A DNA stretch of 64,000 nucleotides from Guptibacillus algicola (GCF_020171805.1 NZ_JAIVAF010000001.1:620001-684000); one strand, 5' to 3'. Shown: positions 37,675-46,732, counted from the stretch's first letter. Program-made: numbers and translations. The notes: generated by a model from the letters alone, not told the origin.

Positions 37675-38796
37675 TTAGCTATTTCCTAGCATTTTCTCGG
37701 CACTATTGTATTCTAATTCATGTGCTTCTGCTACTGCTTGATACGTTACAAATCCATCCAACGTATTGATTCCTTTAAGTAATGGTTGGTTTTGTAGGCA
37801 GGCTTGTTTGTAGCCTTTGTTTGCTAGTTGGATTGCATATGGAACGGTTACGTTCGTTAATGCAATCGTAGACGTACGTGGAACCGCCCCTGGCATATTT
37901 GCTACTGCATAATGCACCACACCATGCTTCGTGTATGTTGGATTATCATGAGTCGTAATCTTATCAGTCGTTTGGAATATTCCACCCTGATCGATCGCTA
38001 CATCAACGATAACAGATCCTGGCTTCATATCTTTAATCATATCTTCAGTAACAAGTTTTGGCGCTTTTGCACCTGGGATCAAAACTGCACCGATAACAAG
38101 ATCTGATTCTTTCACTGCTTCAGCAATATTAAGGGGATTAGACATCATCGTGTTGATTTCTGTACCAAAAATGTCATCTAGTTGGCGCATACGTTCAGGA
38201 CTCAAATCCATAATCGTTACATCCGCACCGAGACCCATAGCGATTTTGGCTGCGTTAGTACCTACAACCCCACCACCAATGACAGTAACTTTTCCACGTT
38301 TCACCCCTGGGACGCCACCTAGAAGGATACCAAGACCGCCTTTAGGCTTTTCAAGGAACTGCGCACCGATTTGCGCTGACATTCTACCTGCTACTTCACT
38401 CATCGGTGTTAGAAGTGGTAGAGAACCATTAGGTGATTGTACTGTTTCATAAGCAATACCAATAACCTTATTTTCAACAAGAGCTCGCGTCAGCTCAGGC
38501 TCTGCTGCAAGGTGTAAATATGTAAACAAAATAAGACCTTCACGGAAATAACCGTATTCTTCTGGCAATGGTTCTTTAACTTTCATAACCATTTCCATAC
38601 TCCAGGCTTCGCTTGCAGTATCAACAAGGTGAGCACCAGCTTCAGTATACTGTTCATCAGTAAAACCTGAGCCAATACCTGCTCCTTTTTCAATATGTAC
38701 TTCGTGGCCGAAATTTGTAAGACTAAGCACACCAGCTGGGGTCATAGCCACTCTATTTTCGTTGTTTTTTATTTCTACAGGTACTCCGATACGCAT
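37675..38796 (-). CDS. ald: Alanine dehydrogenase
   Basis: The 373-residue NAD enzyme interconverts L-alanine and pyruvate plus ammonia. It starts [20 protein letters not shown], has the pyruvate-binding Lys ([12 protein letters not shown]) and His ([12 protein letters not shown]), and the dinucleotide fold [24 protein letters not shown]. In B. subtilis Ald supports growth on alanine and normal sporulation. AGGAGG lies before the ATG. Its terminator separates it from the PspA cluster. Confidence 0.97.
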   Translation of the reverse strand: MRIGVPVEIKNNENRVAMTPAGVLSLTNFGHEVHIEKGAGIGSGFTDEQYTEAGAHLVDTASEAWSMEMVMKVKEPLPEEYGYFREGLILFTYLHLAAEPELTRALVENKVIGIAYETVQSPNGSLPLLTPMSEVAGRMSAQIGAQFLEKPKGGLGILLGGVPGVKRGKVTVIGGGVVGTNAAKIAMGLGADVTIMDLSPERMRQLDDIFGTEINTMMSNPLNIAEAVKESDLVIGAVLIPGAKAPKLVTEDMIKDMKPGSVIVDVAIDQGGIFQTTDKITTHDNPTYTKHGVVHYAVANMPGAVPRTSTIALTNVTVPYAIQLANKGYKQACLQNQPLLKGINTLDGFVTYQAVAEAHELEYNSAEKMLGNS

Positions 38797-38928
38797 TGAT
38801 AAATCCTCCTTCGACTTTCAAACTATAAATGGAAGGGCTTTTCTCAAAACCTCTATCATCATAACATTCCGATTCCTAATAAGGAACCTTTACTCCGAAA
38901 AATTTTGTAACCCTTTTCAACGCACATA

Positions 38929-39270
38929 TTATACTACAAGCATATAGCCTACAGCGGCCATAAACAACCCTCCACATACGCTTACACACAAATAAAAAAG
39001 AGCGAGATATTTATGATTTGTAGAAAGCTCTAAGGTTTCATATATAAATGTAGAGAAGGTCGTTAGCGCTCCAAGAAAACCTGTCGATACGGCTGGGCCG
39101 AAATCACCTGATCCATATCCGACCCCTAAGAGAAAGCTTCCGATACTATTTACTAACAGAGTCGCAAACGGGAAACGTTTCTTTACATTCAACTTATCTA
39201 TCAGCAGCGCGATTAAATACCTCATAAGCGCTCCGACAGCACCACCCACGGCAATCATAACCCATTGCAA
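38929..39270 (-). CDS. crcB: Fluoride ion channel FluC/CrcB, first paralog
   Basis: The 113-residue four-segment protein has GGAVGALMRYLIA, LVNSIGSFLLGVGYG and GFLGALTTFSTFIYETL, the pore and sodium-site motifs of Fluc channels. It begins with TTG at 39270, seven bases after GGGGG, one base beyond the stop of the second paralog; the longer open frame overlaps that gene without need. Pairs of crcB genes in Bacilli form mixed channels that export fluoride. Confidence 0.9.
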   Translation of the reverse strand: MQWVMIAVGGAVGALMRYLIALLIDKLNVKKRFPFATLLVNSIGSFLLGVGYGSGDFGPAVSTGFLGALTTFSTFIYETLELSTNHKYLALFYLCVSVCGGLFMAAVGYMLVV

Positions 39271-39271
39271 A

Positions 39272-39637
39272 CTACTTCCCCCTAACGCGTTTCGCAATTA
39301 TCATTCCGATTACGGCTGCACTAATCCCGATTACTACACTTCCAAAACCATAAAGAAAAGCAGACAAGTACTCACCTGCTTTTACATAAATGAATAGGTC
39401 GAGAGAATACGTAGAGAATGTTGTAAAAGAGCCAAGAAGACCTGTCGCGATCAACTTCTTAAACCATTCTGCAAGGTTTTTACTCTCGATATACCGATAA
39501 AAAAACCCTAATAAAAACGAACCGACGATATTCACAAGAAATGTTGAAAATGGTATACCGTTCATCAATGTACCAACAGTACTCCGAAGCAATGCTCCAA
39601 GCGCTCCACCAACTGCTACAGCGAGACTATACCTCAT
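39272..39637 (-). CDS. crcB: Fluoride ion channel FluC/CrcB, second paralog
   Basis: The 121-residue protein has GGALGALLRSTVG, LVNIVGSFLLGFFY and GLLGSFTTFSTYSLDLF. The GGxxGAxxRY motif ends in Ser rather than Tyr. It is the upstream gene of the crcB pair; AGGAGC lies before its ATG. No fluoride riboswitch (crcB motif) could be recognised upstream. Confidence 0.9.
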   Translation of the reverse strand: MRYSLAVAVGGALGALLRSTVGTLMNGIPFSTFLVNIVGSFLLGFFYRYIESKNLAEWFKKLIATGLLGSFTTFSTYSLDLFIYVKAGEYLSAFLYGFGSVVIGISAAVIGMIIAKRVRGK

Positions 39638-39692
39638 TACATGGCTCCTTTAATCAATCTTTTTCCATCTTATCGGAACCATTCTTTAAAGT

Positions 39693-40064
39693 CTACTCAC
39701 TTCCCCTTTTATCCCATACCCAAGTATAGAGTCTCCCGTTTGCGTCCATCCATCTCAATTCAAAGCGGTCTGCATCTGAATATCCGTACTGCTTTATTTT
39801 CTCCACTAATTCTTCTACTCTAGAAAGTTCAGTCACTTGAAGATAATCATATAGTGACTTTACATCTTCCTTTGCTGTTGAACCCTTTTTCACAAAGTTA
39901 CCTTTCTCAACTTCGTATTCATTAGGACTTGAGAACTCCCATTCATTCTCAACCCCTTCAGCGATAACTGTACACTTAAACATAAAGCTGTTTTGCAACG
40001 ATGAAGCTTCAGCGTGAAAAGGTATGCACAATAGAATAGTCAGAATTAACGCTAATTTTATCAT
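39693..40064 (-). CDS. Small secreted protein of unknown function
   Basis: The 123-residue product has a clear signal peptide (MIKLALILTILLCIPFHAEA) with a likely cleavage after AEA at about residue 20. The mature part is hydrophilic and ends with an aromatic strand (YTWVWDKRG). One Cys is present after cleavage. I do not recognise the family. GAGGTG precedes the ATG. It lies upstream of the crcB pair by 55 bases, in the same direction. Confidence 0.7.
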   Translation of the reverse strand: MIKLALILTILLCIPFHAEASSLQNSFMFKCTVIAEGVENEWEFSSPNEYEVEKGNFVKKGSTAKEDVKSLYDYLQVTELSRVEELVEKIKQYGYSDADRFELRWMDANGRLYTWVWDKRGSE

Positions 40065-40181
40065 TCGATCACCTCTTCATTAGCCTCTGAAAAACTCTTC
40101 ATAATTATTCCTACACTTCTAGATTGCAACATCTTATTTAGCGAACTAAAATAGAGATAAGGACGTTAAAAAGGAGTCTTC

Positions 40182-41525
40182 ATGAATTCAACTAACAAAC
40201 AGCTTACAAAAATTGAACGATTCGGGCTAGAATCTGTACCCACAAACTTACGTACGACTTCCTGGTATGAATACGCAATGATTCAAATGACAATTTCAGT
40301 TAACGCGGGAAATTTCCTTGTCCCAGCTCTTGCAGTCCTTGAAGGCGGATTATCTTTTATGTGGGCTGTCATTTCAACTGTATTAGGTGCGATACTCGCT
40401 TTTGTCTTTGTCTCTTTTCTTTCCTTCCCCGGTGCTAGAAAAGGAATTCCCTCACAATATGCCGTCAGGTCTTTTCTAGGCCAAAAAGGAGCACAGTATT
40501 TTGCATCACCAGTTCGAACCATCACTTCTCTATATTGGTTCGCGGTACAAACAATTGGCGGAACTTACATGGCTGTAGAATTATTACATCGCGCCTTCTC
40601 AATCACACTGCCATTCCTCCCAGTTTCATTACTCTTAGCAACTCTAATGGCGACCCTTGCCTTAGTAGGGTTTAATGCCGTAAAGAAAGCAACTGTCTTT
40701 TTACTACCATTGCTTTTTGCAGGAACCATCTCTATGTTGATTGTTTTCTTAACGTCAACCGTTGGAGGCAACACGTTTCCTTCTACTGTATCAAGCAATG
40801 AGGCTCCCAAATTCACCACGGTCTTTTTTTATGCAAGCCTGGCCTTTGTTCAATATGTATCAGGGGTGAGTAGTTCTTCCGATATGGCAAGGTATGCACG
40901 TTCAGCAAAGCACGCGTTTTTCGGGTTGTTTATAGGGAACTCATTTGGATTTCTCTTCACGGCACTCTTAGGTGCTTACACTGCTTCTGTAGCAGATTCA
41001 TGGAACCCATTTCTAATCACTAGTCGCTATACTGACTCGACTATTTTGCTCACCTTTATCTTCATAGCAGCTCTTTGTTCGATGTTTACGATTAATATCA
41101 GCAATGCCTATACAGGCGGATATAGCCTCCTAAACACGTTTCCTTCTTTAGGAAGAGTGAAGAGTGCCATAGTACTCGGATGCTTTGCTATCGTCCTAAG
41201 TGGCTTTCCAACACTTGTGAATGAGGCAGACCAATTCATTTCCTTGCTCGGGGCTTTTGTAATCCCGTTATCCGCTATTATAATTACTGATTTCATTATC
41301 TTAAAAAAGGCGCGCTTCACTTCAGAATTATTGTCGAAAATGAATAGCAAAGAAAATGTGATCAACTACGATGGGTTTAGCGCAATCGTTCTCGGTATGT
41401 GCTTTTACCTCGTACTACCCGTATCACTCTCACCTGGATTCTTATCGTTTTTTTTCACAGGTATACTCTACCTAACCATCAAGAAAATAAGACTATTGAT
41501 AAAAAACAAGAAAGTTCATGTGTAG
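40182..41525 (+). CDS. NCS1-family nucleobase permease (cytosine/purine type)
   Basis: The 447-residue protein has about 12 membrane segments. ERFGLESVPTNLRTTSWYEYAMIQMTISVNAGNFLVPALA carries the NCS1 start pattern: a charged head before a first segment rich in small residues. Neighbours give no substrate clue, and the exact substrate (cytosine, purine, allantoin or thiamine precursor) is unknown. AAGGAG lies before the ATG. It runs opposite to most neighbours. The 117 bases before it hold no purine riboswitch that I could read. Confidence 0.85.
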   Translation: MNSTNKQLTKIERFGLESVPTNLRTTSWYEYAMIQMTISVNAGNFLVPALAVLEGGLSFMWAVISTVLGAILAFVFVSFLSFPGARKGIPSQYAVRSFLGQKGAQYFASPVRTITSLYWFAVQTIGGTYMAVELLHRAFSITLPFLPVSLLLATLMATLALVGFNAVKKATVFLLPLLFAGTISMLIVFLTSTVGGNTFPSTVSSNEAPKFTTVFFYASLAFVQYVSGVSSSSDMARYARSAKHAFFGLFIGNSFGFLFTALLGAYTASVADSWNPFLITSRYTDSTILLTFIFIAALCSMFTINISNAYTGGYSLLNTFPSLGRVKSAIVLGCFAIVLSGFPTLVNEADQFISLLGAFVIPLSAIIITDFIILKKARFTSELLSKMNSKENVINYDGFSAIVLGMCFYLVLPVSLSPGFLSFFFTGILYLTIKKIRLLIKNKKVHV

Positions 41526-41539
41526 TACATGAACTTTCT
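41499..41539 (-). terminator. Intrinsic terminator of the 55-residue gene, overlapping the permease stop
   Basis: A perfect 13-bp stem AGAAAGTTCATGT/ACATGAACTTTCT (41509-41521, 41527-41539) is followed on the minus strand by TGTTTTTT. The plus side lacks a T run, so it mainly serves the minus-strand small gene. Confidence 0.85.
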
Positions 41540-41544
41540 GAATC

Positions 41545-41712
41545 CTAATAGTAGCTCTTTCTGTCTTGCTTAGGAGGGAATTTTTTGCTCTTTTCTTGCT
41601 TCATTGCCTCTTCTTGATCGATCACACCGCTTTGATAGGATTGACTCAACTGCTGATGGACCATCATTTCACCACTCTGGTCATATACCAATTCGTCTTT
41701 ATTCTTATTCAA
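41545..41712 (-). CDS. Small hydrophilic protein, 55 residues, unknown
   Basis: The frame starts at TTG 41712 after GGAGG (eight bases earlier) and ends at TAG five bases before a strong terminator, which supports a real gene although it is below the usual length cut-off. The product begins MNKNKDELVYDQSGEMM and ends FPPKQDRKSYY; it has no Cys, no Trp and no membrane segment. The stretch QLSQSYQSGVID faintly resembles the tail of YozQ/DUF4025 proteins of Bacillus. It could be a small spore or stress protein, but this is inference. Confidence 0.6.
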   Translation of the reverse strand: MNKNKDELVYDQSGEMMVHQQLSQSYQSGVIDQEEAMKQEKSKKFPPKQDRKSYY

Positions 41713-41820
41713 CTCGGGAAAACCTCCTCTGTCAATAAAGTCTTGCTTTTATAGTGTTCCCTACTCACTTGTAAATATTGAAGAATGAAGTCTTTACCAT
41801 TTCATTAGGAGGGAAGAAAA

Positions 41821-42123
41821 ATGTTTACATTTTATCGAGACAATCGTTTACAAATCGATATCCCTGTTGTTGAACACCTTTGGGAAGACCTAACTCTAAG
41901 TGAACAAGAAGAACTTCTACACAGATGGGAACAAATAAGAAGCACGATACCTAATCGAATTATTGAGATTGAGACTTTGATCATGAATAAACAATTTCAG
42001 TTGAGCAATGAAGAGAACTTTGATCATTCATGTGATTTGAATTCACAAATTGCTGAATTAGCATCGATCATTAATGATTTATGGCTGTGGTACAGGAAGA
42101 GCTTATTGATAACATCTAAGTGA
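41821..42123 (+). CDS. Hypothetical protein, 100 residues
   Basis: The product is cytosolic and acidic with two helical stretches: about 20-50 (WEDLTLSEQEELLHRWEQIR) and about 66-95 (LNSQIAELASIINDLWLWYRK). TTAGGAGGGAAG precedes the ATG, a good ribosome site. I recognise no family. It lies in a variable patch between the permease and moaB and ends in a bidirectional terminator. Confidence 0.65.
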   Translation: MFTFYRDNRLQIDIPVVEHLWEDLTLSEQEELLHRWEQIRSTIPNRIIEIETLIMNKQFQLSNEENFDHSCDLNSQIAELASIINDLWLWYRKSLLITSK

Positions 42124-42126
42124 AAC

Positions 42127-42161
42127 AAAAGGCTGCCGAGATTTTTTCTCAGCAGCCTTTT
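42127..42161. terminator. Bidirectional terminator between the 100-residue gene and moaB
   Basis: AAAAGGCTGC/GCAGCCTTTT with an inner GAGA/TCTC pair lies between two convergent stop codons, with T4 on the plus side and T4G on the minus side. Confidence 0.8.
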
Positions 42162-42163
42162 GT

Positions 42164-42679
42164 TCACTTATTTATTTCTCGAACAACATGAGGTAATTCG
42201 GGGAGTATCAACCTTGACATACCTAGTTTAACGGCTCCTGATGAACCTGGTAACGCAAAGATGGCTGTATCCTCCAAAACCCCTCCGATCGCTCGTGATA
42301 ACATTGCTGGTGATCCGATATCCTCAGTAAAGCTCAACATCCGAAAGAGCTCCCCAAATCCAGTTAACTCCTTTTCAAGCATGCTTTCGATCACTTCATA
42401 TGTAACATCTCTTTTTGAGATTCCTGTTCCACCATTCAGTAAAATAGCATCGATTTCTTTGTTGTCCACACCATTTTTCACTGTGTTTTTGATGGTCTCT
42501 TGATCATCTTTTATAACAACGCGCTCAATAACCTTGTGATTATTCTTACCAAGCATTTCAGATATAAGCATCCCGCTTTTATCTGTTTCAAGCGTTCTCG
42601 TATCACTTACAGTTATAATTTGGACGCGAACGGTAGAAGGAGCCGCTGCCTTATGCTCTATATAACTCATATCAAACAC
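42164..42679 (-). CDS. moaB: Molybdenum cofactor biosynthesis protein MoaB
   Basis: The 171-residue protein has the MoaB/MogA fold: VQIITVSDTRTLETDKSG near the start, AILLNGGTGISKRDVT as the molybdopterin loop and FALPGSSGAVKLGMS near the end. It adenylates molybdopterin before molybdenum insertion. Its start overlaps the end of the EcsC-family gene by eight bases. No other molybdenum cofactor genes are in the window. Confidence 0.95.
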   Translation of the reverse strand: MFDMSYIEHKAAAPSTVRVQIITVSDTRTLETDKSGMLISEMLGKNNHKVIERVVIKDDQETIKNTVKNGVDNKEIDAILLNGGTGISKRDVTYEVIESMLEKELTGFGELFRMLSFTEDIGSPAMLSRAIGGVLEDTAIFALPGSSGAVKLGMSRLILPELPHVVREINK

Positions 42680-43526
42680 CTCGCTCTGATTGAAGCTCCA
42701 TTAAAAATCGCTTTTGATAGAACTTATGCGCCGCTTCACTAACAGACCTTGTAAACCTGTAATTTAAGCTAGCTCCGATTGCAATACCAAACAAGGGAAT
42801 ACCTTGAATAATTTTCTTTCTCAACATCATTAAGACGGTACCTTTCGCAACTTGCTTCATAGGTCCCTGTAACCAATTTAAGTCGGCGATTTCCTCACTA
42901 CCTTCATAGAAGTAAGGGTGTTCATGTCCTTGTGACAGTTCTTCTTCAAGTGCCATCCACCCCTGCTTTTGTAGCCCTTTTGGTAACGTTGCCATATGAA
43001 ATACTTTTAAAGCGATCATCATTTCAGCAGGATAGCTGACTGGATAACCATACGTCATCGCAATTAATTGTACCGTACGTAAATTAATTGCCAAAACGGC
43101 TGGTATATCAAGTCCAAGTAAAAGTAAACTTCCTGTACCAGCTAAGCCACCTTGTGCGAGAGACACCATTTTTTGGCGCGCTATTTGTTGATCAGCTATG
43201 TATGCAAGTTGATCGACTGATAATTTTTTCATATCCTGAATTTGTTCGATTTCAGGATTATATAACCGCGCATCAGTTAATAAACGATTGCTTGCATCAA
43301 CTTGAGATTGGGAATTTTGGATAAATGCATGCATATGAAATAAGGCAGAATCGATAATGGAATACATTTTATTTCTTGTTGATGAATCAACTGTATTGAT
43401 TTGATATTCATACCATTTTTGAAACGTTCGCTCGATATCAGTAGCATGCTGGGCAAAATGTTCTTGTTCCCACTGCTTAATTTCTTCAAGTCTTCTCTCT
43501 TCTCGTTCCGTCCATACCAAACACAA
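42672..43526 (-). CDS. EcsC family protein
   Basis: The 284-residue protein has EcsC-family features: a helical N-terminal half, then SLAQGGLAGTGSLLLLGLDIPAVLAINLR, a hydrophobic segment, and KIIQGIPLFGIAIGASLNYRFTR near the C-terminus. Named after the third gene of the ecs locus, the family has no settled role. The start is uncertain: TTG at 43526 is only three bases after GGGAG, whereas TTG at 43520 has a nine-base gap and may be the real one. It is followed by moaB with an eight-base overlap, implying a two-gene transcript. Confidence 0.82.
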   Translation of the reverse strand: MCLVWTEREERRLEEIKQWEQEHFAQHATDIERTFQKWYEYQINTVDSSTRNKMYSIIDSALFHMHAFIQNSQSQVDASNRLLTDARLYNPEIEQIQDMKKLSVDQLAYIADQQIARQKMVSLAQGGLAGTGSLLLLGLDIPAVLAINLRTVQLIAMTYGYPVSYPAEMMIALKVFHMATLPKGLQKQGWMALEEELSQGHEHPYFYEGSEEIADLNWLQGPMKQVAKGTVLMMLRKKIIQGIPLFGIAIGASLNYRFTRSVSEAAHKFYQKRFLMELQSERGV

Positions 43527-43591
43527 TCGCTCCCTTCAGTTACGTATATGTCTATATTGTAGCTTTTTACGAGGAAAACTTCCAATATTGC

Positions 43592-43625
43592 TAAAAAGAA
43601 AAGAGCACCTGATAGACAGATGCTC
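43592..43625 (-). terminator. Intrinsic terminator after ackA
   Basis: GAGCACCTG/CAGATGCTC (one mismatch) at 43603-43625 is followed on the minus strand by TTTTCTTTTT. Confidence 0.85.
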
Positions 43626-43635
43626 TCGTAACAAT

Positions 43636-44823
43636 TTATTTTGAAAGACGAACCGTGTCTCTCGCAATAACAACTTCTTCATTTGTAGGGATGATAATGA
43701 CTTTAACTGGAGAGTGAGGATAGCTAATAAACGCTTCTTTTCCTCTAACCTTGTTAAGAGCAGGATCCCAATAAACTCCCATGAACTCTAATCCTCGAAG
43801 AACTCTCTCACGTACAGTATCACTATTTTCTCCGATACCCGCTGTGAAGATAATTGCATCTAGCCCTGACATGCGCGCAGCATAAGAGCCGATGTATTTA
43901 TGAATTCTTGATGTGAACACTTCTAGGGCTAGTTCAGCACGTTCGTTACCAGCTTCAGCTTCAGACGTAATGTCACGAAGATCACTAGAGAAACCAGATA
44001 CTCCTAGAAGTCCACTCTTTTTATTCAATGTATTCAGTACTTCTTCAGCATTTTGGCCTGTTTTCTCCATAATGAATGGAATTAATGCAGGATCAATATT
44101 ACCTGAACGAGTTCCCATCGTAACACCAGCTAGTGGAGTAAAGCCCATAGATGTGTCGATGGAATTTCCACCTTCAATTGCTGCAATTGACGCGCCATTC
44201 CCAAGGTGACATGAAAGAAGACGAAGCTCTTCTAAAGGTCGTCCTAATAATTCAGCCGCACGCTCTGAAACATACTTGTGGGATGTACCATGAAATCCGT
44301 ATTTACGAATTCCGAAGTCCTCATAGTACTCATAAGGAAGGCTATATAGGAAAGATTGCTCTGGCATTGATTGGTGAAAAGCTGTATCAAATACTGCAAC
44401 AGCTGGAACATCAGGCAGGATTTCTTGGAATGCACGGATTCCAACTAAGTTTGCAGGGTTATGCAATGGAGCTAATTCTGATACTTCTTCAATCCCTTTA
44501 AGCACGTCATCAGTAATGAGGGCGGAATCATTAAATTTTTCTCCTCCGTGCACAACTCTGTGACCCACGCCTTCAATTTCTTCATAAGATGAGATGATGG
44601 AGTGTTCGAACAACTTTTCCAAAAGCATTTTTACTGCAACCGCATGATCGGGAATGTCAGTAATTTCTTTATCTTTTTCACCGTTCACTTCAATTGTAAA
44701 AATGGCGTCATCAAGACCGATACGTTCTACAATTCCTTTAGTGATAACAGTTTCTTCCGGCATATTTAGAAGTTGAAATTTCAATGAAGAACTACCGGCG
44801 TTGATTGCTATTACTTTCGCCAT
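43636..44823 (-). CDS. ackA: Acetate kinase
   Basis: The 395-residue enzyme of the ASKHA fold makes acetate and ATP from acetyl phosphate during overflow metabolism. It starts [18 protein letters not shown], contains [13 protein letters not shown], the active-site [20 protein letters not shown] and HLGNGASI, and ends with FTAGIGENS and [14 protein letters not shown] lies before the ATG. Upstream are a promoter and two cre-like sites, suggesting activation by CcpA as in B. subtilis. Confidence 0.97.
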   Translation of the reverse strand: MAKVIAINAGSSSLKFQLLNMPEETVITKGIVERIGLDDAIFTIEVNGEKDKEITDIPDHAVAVKMLLEKLFEHSIISSYEEIEGVGHRVVHGGEKFNDSALITDDVLKGIEEVSELAPLHNPANLVGIRAFQEILPDVPAVAVFDTAFHQSMPEQSFLYSLPYEYYEDFGIRKYGFHGTSHKYVSERAAELLGRPLEELRLLSCHLGNGASIAAIEGGNSIDTSMGFTPLAGVTMGTRSGNIDPALIPFIMEKTGQNAEEVLNTLNKKSGLLGVSGFSSDLRDITSEAEAGNERAELALEVFTSRIHKYIGSYAARMSGLDAIIFTAGIGENSDTVRERVLRGLEFMGVYWDPALNKVRGKEAFISYPHSPVKVIIIPTNEEVVIARDTVRLSK

Positions 44824-44867
44824 ATGTGACAGCTCCTTTTATACTGTAATTAGCGTACTACACGAAA

Positions 44868-44890
44868 ATAGAAGGGGGATACCCTTCTAT
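44868..44890 (-). promoter_or_regulatory. Terminator-like hairpin in the ackA leader
   Basis: A perfect 9-bp stem ATAGAAGGG/CCCTTCTAT with a 5-base loop lies from about +11 to +33 of the predicted ackA transcript and is followed by TTTTC on the minus strand. It may terminate ytxK read-through or protect the ackA 5' end. Confidence 0.5.
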
Positions 44891-44907
44891 CTTTTCACAC
44901 CTTCCTT

Positions 44908-44993
44908 ATTTAAACACCCTGAATGACTTAATTCAAGATGAAAACCGCTTACATAAAAGTATTCCGCCAATTCAGATTTGTAAACGTTTCAAA
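44908..44993 (-). promoter_or_regulatory. ackA promoter with two upstream cre-like sites
   Basis: TTGAAT and TTAAAT are 17 bases apart on the minus strand (44936-44908). ATGTAAGCGGTTTTCAT (44954-44938) directly abuts the -35 and differs from a cre by one inserted T. TTGTAAACGTTTCAAA on the plus strand (44978-44993) lacks one base of a cre. CcpA activates ackA from an upstream cre in B. subtilis. Confidence 0.5.
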
Positions 44994-45000
44994 ACAGCTT

Positions 45001-45993
45001 TTAGGATAGCTGTTGAAACCACCCATTTATTTGCTGCATCATATTAACCATTGCTTCTCTATTCGAAAATGAAGGAAGTTTTGCCATCATAACCTGTTTT
45101 GGTTTTAGGGCTTTCTCTCCTTTTTTCTGAACGACAAGAATACTCTTCGCTTGTGCTTCATTTGCAAAGAGGCTTGTTGGCAGCTGAATAATTCCATGAA
45201 TGTTTGACCGCTCATTGATTAAGTTCTGGATTCGGTGCCCTTTTTCATCGTTAAACAAGAAGTTAGGAATCATGAAGAAAAGCATTCCCGATTCTTCAGT
45301 CATATTGAGGCTCTGCTCAATTAACAAGTGATGGACGTAAGACATTCCTTCTTCAGCTTTAAGGGAATAATTCGCTGCAACTTCCTCATGAGGGTAATAA
45401 CCAACCGGTAGGTCTGTAACAATTGTATTAACTTGTGGAACATACAAATCCTTAATACTGTCTTGATGTAGAAATTCAACTTGATGCTTCTGTAAGTTTG
45501 CATTAATAAAGCCAATATGCAAGAGCAAGTCATCTGCATCCGCGCCATATGATAGAACTTTTTCTGCCTTCAACTGATTTAAAACAGCAGTTAAAAGATT
45601 CCCAGTCCCAACAGCAGGATCAAGAACTCTTACCTCATCAAGCTGTAAAACTTCTTTATATTTATTCACCAGAAATCCAATCAGATGAGCTACGCTATCA
45701 GGTGTCATCGCATGGTGAGGCTGAATTCCTTTCTTCATGCCTTTTAGTATAGCAAGCTGAATGCCTTTTCGAACCGTCTCTTTTTCCGCACCTTCTAACG
45801 TTATCGGTTCATATAGTTTTTCTAGGCGCTCGACTGTCTCAGCATCTAATTCTTCCTGAAGCACAGATTCTTCGAATAAGTTTAAGCCCGTTTCTACAAG
45901 TGCTTCTAAATAAGTCAAATTCAATTTATTTTGAATGACCAATGTCGATTCATCAAGTACGCTAAATAGATTTTCTACAGTTAATTCGTTCAT
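45001..45993 (-). CDS. ytxK: Class I SAM-dependent methyltransferase YtxK
   Basis: The 330-residue protein resembles N6-adenine DNA methylases: a helical N-terminal domain, then the SAM motif VLDPAVGTGNLLTAVL (about 123-138), and DLPVGYY (194-200) at the place of the catalytic NPPY/DPPY motif. That motif is altered, so adenine methylation activity is uncertain. No restriction enzyme or specificity subunit is nearby. It lies between tpx and ackA, as in B. subtilis. GGAGG precedes the ATG. Confidence 0.9.
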   Translation of the reverse strand: MNELTVENLFSVLDESTLVIQNKLNLTYLEALVETGLNLFEESVLQEELDAETVERLEKLYEPITLEGAEKETVRKGIQLAILKGMKKGIQPHHAMTPDSVAHLIGFLVNKYKEVLQLDEVRVLDPAVGTGNLLTAVLNQLKAEKVLSYGADADDLLLHIGFINANLQKHQVEFLHQDSIKDLYVPQVNTIVTDLPVGYYPHEEVAANYSLKAEEGMSYVHHLLIEQSLNMTEESGMLFFMIPNFLFNDEKGHRIQNLINERSNIHGIIQLPTSLFANEAQAKSILVVQKKGEKALKPKQVMMAKLPSFSNREAMVNMMQQINGWFQQLS

Positions 45994-46101
45994 TTTTTTG
46001 GCCTCCTGCCTATTAGTTCGCCGCCTCTATTGTAAACAGTAAGGAACCGTTTCGCAAATGACATAGTTGTTGAGACTAAAACCGAATGAACGTTGTACTT
46101 C

Positions 46102-46136
46102 AAAAAAAGGGACTCCGATGCTTTCATCGAAGTCCC
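46102..46136 (-). terminator. Intrinsic terminator after tpx
   Basis: GGGACTCCGATG/CATCGAAGTCCC (one mismatch, loop CTTT) is followed by T7 on the minus strand. Confidence 0.9.
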
Positions 46137-46142
46137 TACCTG

Positions 46143-46640
46143 TTAGTCAGCTTGTTTAGCAGCTTCTAGTGCTTTCTCATAATCTGGATGATCAGTTGCT
46201 TCACTTACGTATTCTGTGTAGACAACTTCATTCTTACTATTTACAACGAATACTGCTCTTGTTAGCAAGCGAAGCTCTTGAATTGCAACACCGTAACCTT
46301 TACCGAACGATAAGTCACGATGATCGGAAAGTGTAATTGCATCCTCAATTCCAGCAGCCCCACACCAGCGCTTCTGAGCAAATGGGAGGTCGGCACTTAT
46401 TGTTAATACTGATACATTTTCAAGCCCTGCAGCTTGTTCATTAAATTTACGTGTTTGAGCGTCGCAAACCCCAGTATCAAGAGATGGAACAACACTAATA
46501 AGGCGTACACCAGAATAATCTTCTAGCGTTTTTTCTGAAAGATCATTTGCAAGTACAGTAAAATCAGGTGCTTTGTCACCTTGTTTTACTTCTTCACCAA
46601 GCAGTGTCATTGGTGTTCCTTTAAATGTAATATTAGCCAT
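46143..46640 (-). CDS. tpx: Thiol peroxidase, atypical 2-Cys peroxiredoxin
   Basis: The 165-residue enzyme reduces peroxides. The peroxidatic Cys is in [16 protein letters not shown] (near residue 59) and the resolving Cys in [11 protein letters not shown] (near residue 93), the Tpx arrangement. AGGAGGT lies before the ATG. It sits between ytfJ and ytxK, as in B. subtilis, with terminators on both sides. Confidence 0.97.
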   Translation of the reverse strand: MANITFKGTPMTLLGEEVKQGDKAPDFTVLANDLSEKTLEDYSGVRLISVVPSLDTGVCDAQTRKFNEQAAGLENVSVLTISADLPFAQKRWCGAAGIEDAITLSDHRDLSFGKGYGVAIQELRLLTRAVFVVNSKNEVVYTEYVSEATDHPDYEKALEAAKQAD

Positions 46641-46732
46641 GTTACTACCTCCTTTATTAGTTGGTCGTATGTACGACTATTTTCATCATATCTGTGACAC
46701 GTTATTATTTCAAGAAATGTGCTGTGCTCGCT

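Noticed and set aside
40065-40181. Possible purine riboswitch before the NCS1 permease
   Set aside because: The conserved loop and junction sequences of the purine aptamer are absent.
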